A stretch of 64,000 bases of DNA from Desulfosporosinus sp. I2 (lineage in GTDB: Bacteria > Bacillota > Desulfitobacteriia > Desulfitobacteriales > Desulfitobacteriaceae). How positions within the stretch are numbered: position 1 is the first letter of the stretch; every line of letters begins with the position of its first letter. Shown piece after piece: positions 53,435 to 60,808 of the stretch. The translations under genes were made by a program, and so were the position numbers. The stretch lies in NCBI RefSeq assembly GCF_000960765.1, contig NZ_JYNH01000003.1:49376-113375 (forward strand), read 5' to 3'. The notes below the pieces were generated by a model. The model worked only from the letters and a program-made list of their open reading frames with translations. It made no database searches and was not told where the DNA came from.

Positions 53435-53574
53435 TATACCTATCACATTCCTCCCTTTAAGCGGGGGAGGATTTCTATAAAGCTATAGCTAATTCAGAGA
53501 AAATGGCACTTCCGACATTAAGCCCTCGAAGGTGTAACCGGTTTGCTTATAATCAAGAAAATAAAATGTATGGC

Positions 53575-53639
53575 TAGTTATTGACATATACCCTATTTAG
53601 TTTTTATTATACGTCATATTTAACATATGTCAATAACTA
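53575..53639. promoter_or_regulatory. Inverted repeat bearing two face-to-face promoters
   Basis: Perfect arms TAGTTATTGACATAT (53575-53589) and ATATGTCAATAACTA (53625-53639) each contain a consensus TTGACA. The + strand promoter has TATTAT at 53605-53610 (18-base spacer) and the - strand promoter TATAAT at 53611-53606 (16-base spacer). The two -10 elements occupy the same bases, so only one polymerase can bind at a time. Confidence 0.6.
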
Positions 53640-53753
53640 TTTGTGCTGCCCAACTCTTTTTGAAATCCAACTTTACCGCATTAAACGAATTAGCGGGCCG
53701 GCAAATTGTCACAGCGGTATCTACCTAACCCACCTAAGTCGGGTTCACCCTAT

Positions 53754-54080
53754 TTATTCTTTTCCGTGTTTGTAAACTTTGATATCTGTGGCAAACACTA
53801 AACCTTTCGGAACCATTGCGCAAATTTCCGGAATCAGAGGATCGATTTTCTCCGCAACATCCACAATTTCCAATATCATTGGCAAATCAGACGATAGCTC
53901 TAAGAAACGAGCTGAATGGAGAACTTTATCCGCACCGTACCCTTCGATTCCTCGGTTGACGGTTACACCGCCTATCCCTTTTTCCTTAAGCCAATGTACT
54001 AAATATTGATAGAGTGGCTTATTATTATACCGTTCGCTTTCACCTAGATAGACTTTAAGTAACTTTGCTTTACCTAACAT
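53754..54080 (-). CDS. DUF190 protein associated with fluoride export
   Basis: The 108-residue protein starts MLGKAKLLKVYLGESERYNN and has the DUF190 (PII-like fold) pattern GIGGVTVNRGIEGYG and SSDLPMILEIVDVAEKI. DUF190 genes often sit next to crcB/fluc under fluoride riboswitches; the proteins are ring-forming and probably modulate the channel. It follows crcB by 55 bases. Confidence 0.87.
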   Translation of the reverse strand: MLGKAKLLKVYLGESERYNNKPLYQYLVHWLKEKGIGGVTVNRGIEGYGADKVLHSARFLELSSDLPMILEIVDVAEKIDPLIPEICAMVPKGLVFATDIKVYKHGKE

Positions 54081-54135
54081 TACATGGATACCTCCTTCTC
54101 AGGATAACAGTGCTCAAAATGCTACAACTTAAAAA

Positions 54136-54510
54136 CTATAAGATACGGGCCAAGCCTACTCCTAACGCAACTCCAGCAAAACCAAGGATTACAGATAAAA
54201 AAGTATATAGTCCTGCTGTTAGTAAACTGCCTCCTTCTAATAACATTATAACCTCATAGCCAAACGTTGAGAATGTAGTATATGCCCCTAGAAAACCTAC
54301 CCCAATGCCTAAGCGCCATAGTGGACTTATCGTCAATTTTTCGATAAATAATATATTTAGAAATCCGAGCAAAAAGGCCCCCGTTATATTTATTATAAAA
54401 GTTCCTAACGGGAATCCCTGGTTCCATTTACTAGATATCCATAGGCCGAGACCATAGCGGGATAGTGCTCCTAAGGCACCGCCAAAAGCTATAACCATAA
54501 AACTTTGCAT
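54136..54510 (-). CDS. crcB: Fluoride channel CrcB/Fluc
   Basis: The 124-residue protein has four membrane helices and Fluc signatures GGALGALSRYGLG near the N-terminus, the conserved Asn in GTFIINITGAFLLGFLN and the TTFSTFGYE segment that lines the fluoride pore. It exports toxic fluoride as an antiparallel dimer. A fluoride riboswitch precedes it on the same strand. Only one crcB is present, so it is presumably homodimeric. Confidence 0.93.
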   Translation of the reverse strand: MQSFMVIAFGGALGALSRYGLGLWISSKWNQGFPLGTFIINITGAFLLGFLNILFIEKLTISPLWRLGIGVGFLGAYTTFSTFGYEVIMLLEGGSLLTAGLYTFLSVILGFAGVALGVGLARIL

Positions 54511-54892
54511 TGTTTAATTTCATTCCTCCTCTAAACACAAAAAGCTCCTACTGAGATAGTTTCAGTAGGAGCCATTAGCATTATGCACAAGCGAGCCCCA
54601 TCGCAAGTTGGGAAAAGTTAAAATATGAAAGAAATACCAACTCACTCTAATAATAACGAAAAAAATACACTAAAGCAATATGGAGCAGGAATAGATTTTC
54701 TTGCTTTTTAAAGTTTTAGGAGAAAATTATTAGAAAAATAGATTAATTAGTGATAAAATACGACTATATCAAATGTTCAAAATATTTTATAGGTGCTTAC
54801 AAAACAATTGAATCCCCTGTCCATTTGGGATAAAATATTATTAATTCATTTCATAACAATTTAAGCTGCAAAGGATAGAAAGGAGATTTAAC
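54511..54892. other. 382-base gap: riboswitch plus AT-rich spacer
   Basis: The left part (54537-54607) is the fluoride riboswitch of crcB. The remainder, 54608-54892, is AT-rich, carries the divergent promoters for crcB and for the small ORF at 54893, and has no recognised gene. Confidence 0.6.
54537..54607 (-). ncRNA. Fluoride riboswitch (crcB motif) with terminator
   Basis: On the - strand the aptamer begins GCGATGGGGCTCGC (54604-54591), continues GCATAATGCTAATGG and ends in the pseudoknot strand CTCCTAC (54571-54565). That same CTCCTAC forms the 5' arm of a terminator (GCTCCTACTGA / TCAGTAGGAGC followed by TTTTTGTG). Fluoride binding should sequester CTCCTAC and allow read-through into crcB. 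Confidence 0.9.
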
Positions 54893-55051
54893 ATGAATTA
54901 TGAGAAAATGTGGTACGAGTTATTAAAAAAATTGAGGTTTGAATGCGAAAAGGTTAATGGCGTTAATGGATCAACGAAAGAAGATCATATCAAATTTAAC
55001 GCTTTATATTCGATCGTTAAAATAATGGACGATCTAGAAGGCAAAATATAA
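54893..55051 (+). CDS. Small hypothetical protein of 52 residues
   Basis: An AAAGGAG site eight bases upstream of the ATG supports a real gene encoding MNYEKMWYELLKKLRFECEK followed by VNGVNGSTKEDHIKFNALYS and a short tail. It is predicted helical and cytoplasmic. It is followed by a strong terminator (55081-55120). Function unknown. Confidence 0.6.
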   Translation: MNYEKMWYELLKKLRFECEKVNGVNGSTKEDHIKFNALYSIVKIMDDLEGKI

Positions 55052-55080
55052 ATAACTAACTAGACAAGATCTATGCCACC

Positions 55081-55120
55081 AAAGAGAAAGGGAACCTTCA
55101 AAAGGTTCCTTTTCTCTTTT
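55081..55120 (+). terminator. Terminator after the 52-residue gene
   Basis: Arms AGAGAAAGGGAACCTT and AAGGTTCCTTTTCTCT are followed by TTTCTTT. Confidence 0.85.
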
Positions 55121-55287
55121 CTTTACCCCTTTGACCAACTGAACTGCACCATAAAGGCTGTCTGAGTATTCTCCATTGGGCTCACCGCACTTTAGGTAAA
55201 CTCAGGAACAAATTTATTTCCATATTGTTCCATTAATTTTACGCCATACATATTATAAATTATCTCTTAACAAAGGAGGAAAAATTA

Positions 55288-55407
55288 ATGGCATTTGGTG
55301 CTGTTGGTGTTGATGGAGCTTGTGGTTGTGGAACAGGCGTTGGTGCTGGAATCGCAGCAGTTGTTGTAATTATTCTTCTGCTTATCGCATTGGGCATCGT
55401 ATTCTAA
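55288..55407 (+). CDS. YjcZ-like small membrane protein, copy 1
   Basis: The 39-residue protein reads MAFGAVGVDGACGCGTGVGA and then a single hydrophobic helix (VVVIILLLIALGIVF). The Gly/Cys-rich head plus C-terminal IALGIVF helix resembles the YjcZ family of Bacillota, which is linked to sporulation. It has an AAAGGAGG site at the same distance as the next gene, with the identical AAAAATTAATG lead. Confidence 0.75.
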   Translation: MAFGAVGVDGACGCGTGVGAGIAAVVVIILLLIALGIVF

Positions 55408-55427
55408 TTAAAAAGGAGGAAAAATTA

Positions 55428-55574
55428 ATGTACGGAATGGGTTATGGTGGATATGCTGGAGGAGCATGTTGTCCTGCTCCTGTCGCTCCAGTTGCAGGTG
55501 TTGGCGTAGGAGTCGGAGTAGGGATCATTGCTATTGCTATTTTGATTCTTATTGCTTTGGGAGTAATCTTTTAA
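55428..55574 (+). CDS. YjcZ-like small membrane protein, copy 2
   Basis: The 48-residue protein starts MYGMGYGGYAGGACCPAPVA and ends in a hydrophobic helix IAIAILILIALGVIF, as in YjcZ/sporulation small proteins. It lies 20 bases after copy 1, with an identical ribosome binding context, and a terminator follows. The two genes are a tandem duplication that has diverged in the head region. Confidence 0.78.
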   Translation: MYGMGYGGYAGGACCPAPVAPVAGVGVGVGVGIIAIAILILIALGVIF

Positions 55575-55596
55575 AAAAATTCTTATAAATCGGGCC

Positions 55597-55627
55597 GGCT
55601 ATCATCTTAAAAGGTGATAGCCTTTTT
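55597..55627 (+). terminator. Terminator after the YjcZ-like pair
   Basis: Arms GGCTATCATCTT and AAGGTGATAGCC are followed by TTTTTATG. Confidence 0.85.
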
Positions 55628-56008
55628 ATGTTCTCAACGTAATCATCGTCTGTGCAGAAATTTATTCAAATGCCTCAATCACTCGACGCCAATATAGCAC
55701 TATTACGCACTCCACGTGCCCTATGGATATAGCAAACAATCAAATAATATTGAATCTGCAAAAGACGGAAAATGTAGTTTTGATGAACTTGTCATAGTGT
55801 TGGTTATCGGACACAAGGAGTACTATCCCTTATTTTTTAACTGTGTTTACAGCTTAAATAAGACTAAATACAACGTAGTCATAAAAGTACTAGGCTTTTA
55901 GTATACTGAAACTTGTCTGGCATTATATAAATTTTACTATACTGCATTGCTTGGATTCGCTAATTAATTAAGGAGAAAATAAATGGTTTACAACCAAGAA
56001 AGATAGAG
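55628..56008. other. Intergenic stretch, no confident gene
   Basis: A + strand frame at 55716-55901 has no ribosome binding site and no recognised similarity. The rest is AT-rich leader for the metal-binding lipoprotein gene. Confidence 0.4.
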
Positions 56009-56045
56009 TATAATTAATAATGCAAATGCAAGCTATTTGCATTTG
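56009..56045 (+). promoter_or_regulatory. Promoter and palindromic operator of the metal-binding lipoprotein gene
   Basis: A TATAAT at 56009-56014 is followed by a perfect palindrome, CAAATGCAA-GCTAT-TTGCATTTG (56023-56045). The palindrome sits at or just after the transcription start, which suits a repressor. A Zur- or MntR-like metalloregulator is plausible given the downstream gene, but I do not recognise the site as a known consensus. Confidence 0.6.
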
Positions 56046-56069
56046 AGAATAGAAAAGAGGATAATTTCA

Positions 56070-56987
56070 ATGAAATCAACGTCAATTAAACTTTTTTGCA
56101 TAATGTTGTTATGCTTATTGGTGGTAAGTGGTTGTGGGGCTAGCAACGAATCTAAGGCTCCAATAAGTTCCACTGAGAACTCAAGTTCAACGATGACAAT
56201 AGCTGCTTCATTCTATCCGATGTATATATTCGCGTTGAACGTTGCAAAGGATATCCCGAATGTCAACGTGATTGATATGACGAAGCCAACGGCGGGAGAC
56301 CTTCATGATTATGCGGTAACGCCTGAAGACATGAAGAATCTTGAGGGAGCAAAAGTCCTCATAATCAACGGAGCAGGTATTGAATCCTTCATGGGTAAGA
56401 TTATGAGCCAAATGCCTAATCTTAAAATAGTTGACTCTAGTAAAGGAATCGAACTCCTTAAAGGCGCTGGGAATGTGGGTAATAATCCTCATATATGGGT
56501 AAGTATCTCTAATGCTATTAAGCAGGTGCAAACGATTGGAGATCAACTTGCTCTATTAGACCCCAAGAATGCCACGAAATATAAAGAGAACACCAATGTG
56601 TATATTAAAAAGCTCCAAGCTCAAAGCGCTAAGATGCATCTAGCTTTGGAAGGACTAAAAAACCGTGATATCATTACCTTCCATGACGCGTTTCCATATT
56701 TCGCGAAAGAATTCAATTTAAATATAGCTGGGGTCGTTGAACGTGAGCCGGGTTCAGAACCCAGTGTCAAAGAATTGGCTGAAACAATAGACAAGGTAAA
56801 AAGTCTGAAGGTAAAAGCTCTTCTTGCAGAACCACAATATTCTACTAAAGCGGCAGATACCATTGCAAAAGAGACGGGTGCTAAAGTTTATACGCTCGAC
56901 CCAGTAGCAATGGGCCCTATAAATGCAGATGCCTATATTAATATAATGGATAGTAATCTTAAAACATTACAAGATGCTCTAAAATGA
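56070..56987 (+). CDS. Zinc/manganese ABC transporter substrate-binding lipoprotein (ZnuA type)
   Basis: The 305-residue precursor has a lipoprotein signal ending LVVSGCGAS (Cys about residue 22) and the cluster A-I binding fold. Metal-ligand histidines appear in GDLHDYAVTP, NPHIWVSISN and ITFHDAFPYF, with an acidic ligand in YTLDPVAMGP. The long His-rich loop typical of ZnuA is absent. The ATG at 56070 follows AAGAGG. No ATPase or permease gene is adjacent, so it must work with components encoded elsewhere. Confidence 0.88.
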   Translation: MKSTSIKLFCIMLLCLLVVSGCGASNESKAPISSTENSSSTMTIAASFYPMYIFALNVAKDIPNVNVIDMTKPTAGDLHDYAVTPEDMKNLEGAKVLIINGAGIESFMGKIMSQMPNLKIVDSSKGIELLKGAGNVGNNPHIWVSISNAIKQVQTIGDQLALLDPKNATKYKENTNVYIKKLQAQSAKMHLALEGLKNRDIITFHDAFPYFAKEFNLNIAGVVEREPGSEPSVKELAETIDKVKSLKVKALLAEPQYSTKAADTIAKETGAKVYTLDPVAMGPINADAYINIMDSNLKTLQDALK

Positions 56988-57489
56988 AACACCATGAATG
57001 AACTTGACGCAACGACGCTTATAGGACCCAAATTTCATCTCTATTGTTTGCCTAGGAAGTGAATAAGGCTAGAGTTACCCCCCACCTTCTATGTATAATG
57101 ACGGCAAAATGTTAAATGAAAATAGAGGTTTTTCGATGAATTTGTGGGTTAGTGTAGTGTCAGAGCTATAACTTAATACAGTTCTAACATTTGTGACATG
57201 CCAATATGACATCCGTTAATATATTTAGTGACATTCGTTGTTATATTATATGACAACATTAATTATAACTCAAAACCTTGTAGTTTTATAATAAAGTTTG
57301 TGCCTGATATTCAACTTATACTTTTAATTTTTATAAAGTAGTTTGTTCATTATCTGATAACATCATTAAAATTTTCATAATAAAGTTTGTTTAAAAGGTA
57401 ACTCCATTGGATTATAAGTAACCAGAATTTTACTCTTAAACTATTAAACCCTTAAACTTTTATATTTACCTTTAATGGCTTTTGGTAAA
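56988..57489. other. 502-base AT-rich region with short direct repeats
   Basis: No gene was found. ATAATAAAGTTTGT occurs at 57288-57301 and 57377-57390, with a related AAAGTAGTTTGTT between them, and GTGACAT occurs at 57193 and 57231. These may be decayed regulatory sites of the broken LysR locus to the right. Confidence 0.45.
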
Positions 57490-57988
57490 TTAGGGTACTC
57501 GCATCTTTATGGCATATTCTTCCGATTTAAGATAATCTCTTGAACAAGTGTAGAAGGCGTTTATCAGTTTTTCCTTTCGGGGGATTATTGTCTTTTTGTA
57601 GGTTATCATCCGTGTAACGAACGGTTTACCAAAATCCGCTTTTTCAACAACGATATTTGGATATCTGGAGGGGTCTAAAGCTGTGTTTGGCACAATACTT
57701 TTGCCTATTCCTTGATTTACCCAAAGCATAAGGTTGTTTATACTATCCACCTCGAAAAGGACTTTTTTAGAACTGGATTCATGCCCGATCCAACTATCCA
57801 TTCTTTCACGCCATGTAGATCCTTTTTAAAAGTAAATATACGGATAATCGGAAAATGATTTTCCTTCATGTTTAGTATAGATCCATGTCGGATATTCAGT
57901 AAGGAAATCTTTTGATGTAAACTCTTGGTGGCTGCCTATCCTCTGAGTTACTAAACCAACATCGGCAATACCTAATCGTATCATTGCT
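57490..57988 (-). pseudogene. LysR-family regulator remnant (substrate-binding domain only)
   Basis: On the - strand the frame runs IRLGIADVGLVTQRIGSHQE... to YPYIYF, meets an in-frame TAA at 57826-57828, and continues KGSTWRERMDSWIGHESSSK through VNQGIGKSIVPNTAL to the natural end. This is the effector-binding part of a LysR-type regulator. The N-terminal helix-turn-helix is absent: upstream of 57988 the sequence changes to an unrelated gene on the opposite strand. It is clearly non-functional. Confidence 0.75.
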
Positions 57989-58411
57989 TTGGGTTTGGAT
58001 CACACAAATTACGCTAATACATTAATGTGTACTAGCAGAGACAGAAAGGAAATATTTGCGCCAACAAAAGATGATATCAAAGGCGCAAATTCAATCACGG
58101 AAAACTTAGTTGTATCTAATGCTAAGGCTGAAAGTAAAACAAAAAGTGTATCTACCTATGTGGATAACGTTCAAGAATGCAAATATAACAAGAATGGAAG
58201 ATTGATTTCTACAACTTATTCATGGGATAATTCGGGAAGCCATCCCACCTACGAATATCGTCAAAAAACTAATGATGGAACATGGGTAGGGATTTTAACT
58301 AAGTACGATTACATGGTAATTTCACAAAGTAAAAAAAGCAAATCTGATGGCTCGTATACAATTGTTTCAAAGTTTAGAGGTTACTACAAAGGAACGGTCA
58401 CCTTAAAATAA
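57989..58411 (+). CDS. Uncharacterised protein, probably 5'-truncated
   Basis: The 140-codon frame encodes a hydrophilic, Lys/Ser/Tyr-rich protein (VSTYVDNVQECKYNKNGRLI; DGSYTIVSKFRGYYKGTVTL) that reads like the C-terminal beta-rich part of a secreted protein. The first codons come from the junction with the LysR relic and no ribosome binding site or signal peptide is present, so the true N-terminus is probably lost. A terminator follows at 58440-58480. Confidence 0.45.
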   Translation: MGLDHTNYANTLMCTSRDRKEIFAPTKDDIKGANSITENLVVSNAKAESKTKSVSTYVDNVQECKYNKNGRLISTTYSWDNSGSHPTYEYRQKTNDGTWVGILTKYDYMVISQSKKSKSDGSYTIVSKFRGYYKGTVTLK

Positions 58412-58439
58412 TGCCTAAATTCTATTTAACCTATTCATG

Positions 58440-58480
58440 AATAATCCCTGCCATTTGTTATATTTGGTAGGGATTATTTT
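58440..58480 (+). terminator. Terminator
   Basis: Arms AATAATCCCTGCCA and TGGTAGGGATTATT are followed by TTATC. Confidence 0.75.
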
Positions 58481-58780
58481 ATCAGTCATATTATTCTTCG
58501 GGCTTAATAACCACGAACCAAGTAACAATTGATCTTTGTTACCTGAGGAACTGGCGACTTAGCTCTAGTTCAGATCTCTTTGAGAGGCAACACTAACTAA
58601 TTTCTGTATCTACCAGTACAATAAACGGTCGTTTAATGTACTCAAAATGTTTGAATTCAAACAGTACCTTAGGGCTCCTACGATCTAAATTGTCCTTTTT
58701 GAAGTGATTTTTGAAGTGATTTTTGAATAAATCACCAAATACACTATCGTAATTATTTCTTGTTTTTTACCGTAAAAAAT

Positions 58781-58808
58781 TGTAACCTTTTGTACCACTT
58801 TTATACTC
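58781..58808 (+). promoter_or_regulatory. ECF-sigma-type promoter of the DUF6147-like gene
   Basis: TGTAACC, a 17-base spacer and ACTC (followed by TATATAT) match the AAC/-10 layout of ECF promoters. The same TGTAACCTTTT and ATACTCTAT blocks recur at 60710-60739 in front of the other secreted-protein gene, on both sides of the ECF sigma gene. Confidence 0.65.
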
Positions 58809-58842
58809 TATATATCAGAATAATGGAGAGGGGAAATGTGTA

Positions 58843-59274
58843 ATGAAAAAACTAATACCTATACTTCTATGTATCTTTATGCTATTAGGTACCCAAGTTG
58901 CTTTAGGAGCTACGGAAACCAAATTGAGTGGAAGTGGGGTTGTGAGCCCAGCGGCCTTCCAATATATTTCAGGGGGCCAATGCAAAATAGTCAATAATGG
59001 TAACGGTACGATCAACATATCCGGGTCAACTTCAACCTACACAGCAGTCCAACAAATAGGACTACAATTAAATTTGCAATACTTATCTGGTGGCCAATGG
59101 GTTACATTGAATACCTATAGCTACACTAATTACAGTTCAGCCAATGTTTCTGGGGGAAAATTACTCACTGTATCAGGTGGATATAACTACAGAGTATTTG
59201 CACAACACACATCATTGAATGGTGGTATAAGCGAGAGTGGTCAATCTTACTCGGAAGCAGTATATATTCAATAA
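58843..59274 (+). CDS. Secreted DUF6147-like protein
   Basis: The 143-residue protein has a signal peptide (KKLIPILLCIFMLLGTQVAL) and a beta-rich, Gly/Ser/Asn-rich mature part with NNGNGTINISGSTSTYTAV and GGYNYRVFAQHTSL, the pattern of clostridial DUF6147 proteins. It is exported to the cell surface or medium. It is preceded by an ECF-type promoter and GGAGAGGGG, and followed by a shared terminator. Its function is unknown. Confidence 0.75.
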   Translation: MKKLIPILLCIFMLLGTQVALGATETKLSGSGVVSPAAFQYISGGQCKIVNNGNGTINISGSTSTYTAVQQIGLQLNLQYLSGGQWVTLNTYSYTNYSSANVSGGKLLTVSGGYNYRVFAQHTSLNGGISESGQSYSEAVYIQ

Positions 59275-59306
59275 TAAGATTAAACGCTAATAAATTCCAG
59301 ACTAAT

Positions 59307-59339
59307 AAAAATACCACGGATTAATGCCGTGGTATTTTT
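59307..59339. terminator. Bidirectional terminator between convergent genes
   Basis: Arms AAAATACCACGG and CCGTGGTATTTT with T tracts on both strands separate the DUF6147-like gene from the convergent anti-sigma gene. Confidence 0.85.
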
Positions 59340-59340
59340 A

Positions 59341-60102
59341 TTAGTTAATTGATTTTGCGACCTTAATAATCTCTTGTTCGGTTATTACTCCTGTAATTTG
59401 TATCAAAAGCCCTCGCATTTGCCAATTCAGTGTATTTATACCGTTTTTGCTCATAAATAGAATAGCAGGGCTACCGTTAACTATTAGATCTTTGATAACA
59501 GTATCATCTGTATCATACAATGATCCGCGTGAAGTTCCATTAGCACTATTTTGTTGGGTAAAAACGAATACGTTTTTATTAAGATTATATTCAATAGAAA
59601 TCTGATAAACATCTGCGCCTAGTGATGTAAGGACAACTCTTTTTGTATTAGCATCATGTGGGAGGTAACTTGGTGTGGCCAACTTAAAGGGAATCAAAGC
59701 TTGGGCTTGTTCTAAGCTAACTTCTTTTTCAATATTATCCCCTGAATCCTGCACTTTAGGTATCCCAGGCTCATTAACCTGTTTGTAGACTTCAGTTTTA
59801 TTTTGTGTCGTTTTTCCAACGATATAGTTAAAAAACTTTCCTATCTTCCCCCCTAACGCATTTACATTATGTGGGTATAAAAAGTTTATTGAACCAATTG
59901 ATAAGAGAATTGTGGCGGCAACAATGATTCTTTTTTGTTTAGAAAAGGGCTTCTTAATTGCTGGACTATTCTTTTCTTCTAATATCTGCTGTTTAATCTT
60001 TTGCCACTGATTATTTATATCTGGTACCTCTATATTTGTATCGAGCTCCTTTGAGAGCTGACTTTCTATTAATCGGTCAAGTTCTTTTTCAGATAAGGCC
60101 AT
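59341..60102 (-). CDS. Anti-sigma factor-like membrane protein with DUF4367-type domain
   Basis: The 253-residue protein has an N-terminal cytoplasmic segment (LSEKELDRLIESQLSKEL), one membrane helix (about residues 50-75) and an extracytoplasmic domain rich in beta-strands of the DUF4367 kind (PFKLATPSYLPHDANTKRVV; GSPAILFMSKNG). It overlaps the ECF sigma gene by 34 bases. It should hold the sigma factor inactive until an envelope signal alters the outer domain. Confidence 0.82.
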   Translation of the reverse strand: MALSEKELDRLIESQLSKELDTNIEVPDINNQWQKIKQQILEEKNSPAIKKPFSKQKRIIVAATILLSIGSINFLYPHNVNALGGKIGKFFNYIVGKTTQNKTEVYKQVNEPGIPKVQDSGDNIEKEVSLEQAQALIPFKLATPSYLPHDANTKRVVLTSLGADVYQISIEYNLNKNVFVFTQQNSANGTSRGSLYDTDDTVIKDLIVNGSPAILFMSKNGINTLNWQMRGLLIQITGVITEQEIIKVAKSIN

Positions 60103-60632
60103 TGAACTTTAACCCCCTCCGGTGTTTGTTCTTGGTGCTGAATAACCAGGTTTCTAAAGCTTTCTCTTGCCCTATGTAATTTTACTTTAGTATTCGAGAG
60201 CTTATTGCCCAATAAGTCAGCTATTTGTTGCAATGTTAAGTCAGCATAATATTTAAGGACTAAGATTTCGGTTTCTTGTTTCTTTAATTGTTTAAGGATG
60301 TTGTCAACATCCTCTTTGATTTCTATATCGGTTTCTTTACTATCTGATAGTGTCTTTAAGTGGAAATCAGTTATTGGAGTAATCTTTGAATCATTTTTAT
60401 CTTTTAACATTCGTTTGGCTTCATTTAAAGCAATAGAAGTAACCCACGAAGCAAATTTATCCTTAGAACTTAACTGATCTAGCTTATTATAACCTATTAC
60501 AAATGCCTGTTGGACGGCATCTTCGGATATCCATTTATCTTTAGTGTATAAAAATACAGTTTTGTAGACTTTCTCATAATTCTGCTTTGTAAGTATTTCA
60601 AAAAAATCTAATTCATTACTATTATTTAACAA
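60069..60632 (-). CDS. ECF-type RNA polymerase sigma factor
   Basis: The 187-residue protein contains sigma region 2 (YKTVFLYTKDKWISEDAVQQ; FASWVTSIALNEAKRML) and region 4 with ILVLKYYADLTLQQIADLLG and NTKVKLHRARESFRNL. The start is TTG at 60630-60632 next to GGGGGGAG. It is cotranscribed with its anti-sigma gene. The ECF-like promoters at 58781 and 60710 are its likely targets. No matching element was found in front of its own start, so autoregulation is not shown. Confidence 0.88.
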   Translation of the reverse strand: MLNNSNELDFFEILTKQNYEKVYKTVFLYTKDKWISEDAVQQAFVIGYNKLDQLSSKDKFASWVTSIALNEAKRMLKDKNDSKITPITDFHLKTLSDSKETDIEIKEDVDNILKQLKKQETEILVLKYYADLTLQQIADLLGNKLSNTKVKLHRARESFRNLVIQHQEQTPEGVKVQWPYLKKNLTD

Positions 60633-60709
60633 ATATCTCCCCCCTTTTAATGAAATTCGAGGATAGATTACTTAAATCCTTCCAAATATATTAAATATTT
60701 GCCATTCTT

Positions 60710-60736
60710 TGTAACCTTTTATATGTCCTAATACTC
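60710..60736 (+). promoter_or_regulatory. ECF-sigma-type promoter of the 298-residue secreted-protein gene
   Basis: TGTAACC, a 16-base spacer and ACTC (then TATGTATT) repeat the arrangement seen at 58781-58808. It lies 73 bases before the ATG of the next gene. Confidence 0.65.
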
Positions 60737-60808
60737 TATGTATTGAAGGGAGGAAATCTAGATTTAAAATTAACCTATTAGTAATAAAAGAATGGGAGGA
60801 ATATTTTA

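Larger units (their letters stand above)
53102..53753. other. 652-base non-coding region with three inverted repeats
   Basis: This stretch carries a terminator-like hairpin (53213-53245), a 17-base-arm palindrome (53390-53434) and an inverted repeat with two face-to-face promoters (53575-53639). No credible gene was found on either strand; a short + strand frame at 53581-53775 has no ribosome binding site. Confidence 0.6.
58412..58842. other. 431-base gap with terminator, short tandem repeat and ECF-type promoter
   Basis: A terminator (58440-58480), a 12-base unit TTTTTGAAGTGA repeated about 2.5 times at 58696-58726, and an ECF-like promoter (58781-58808) are present. No gene was recognised. 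Confidence 0.5.

Noticed and set aside
55716..55901. A + strand open frame of 61 codons
   Set aside because: No ribosome binding site, no recognisable motif and low-complexity AT-rich context.
58696..58726. 12-base tandem repeat as a CRISPR fragment
   Set aside because: The copies are contiguous without spacers and too short; it is a simple tandem duplication.
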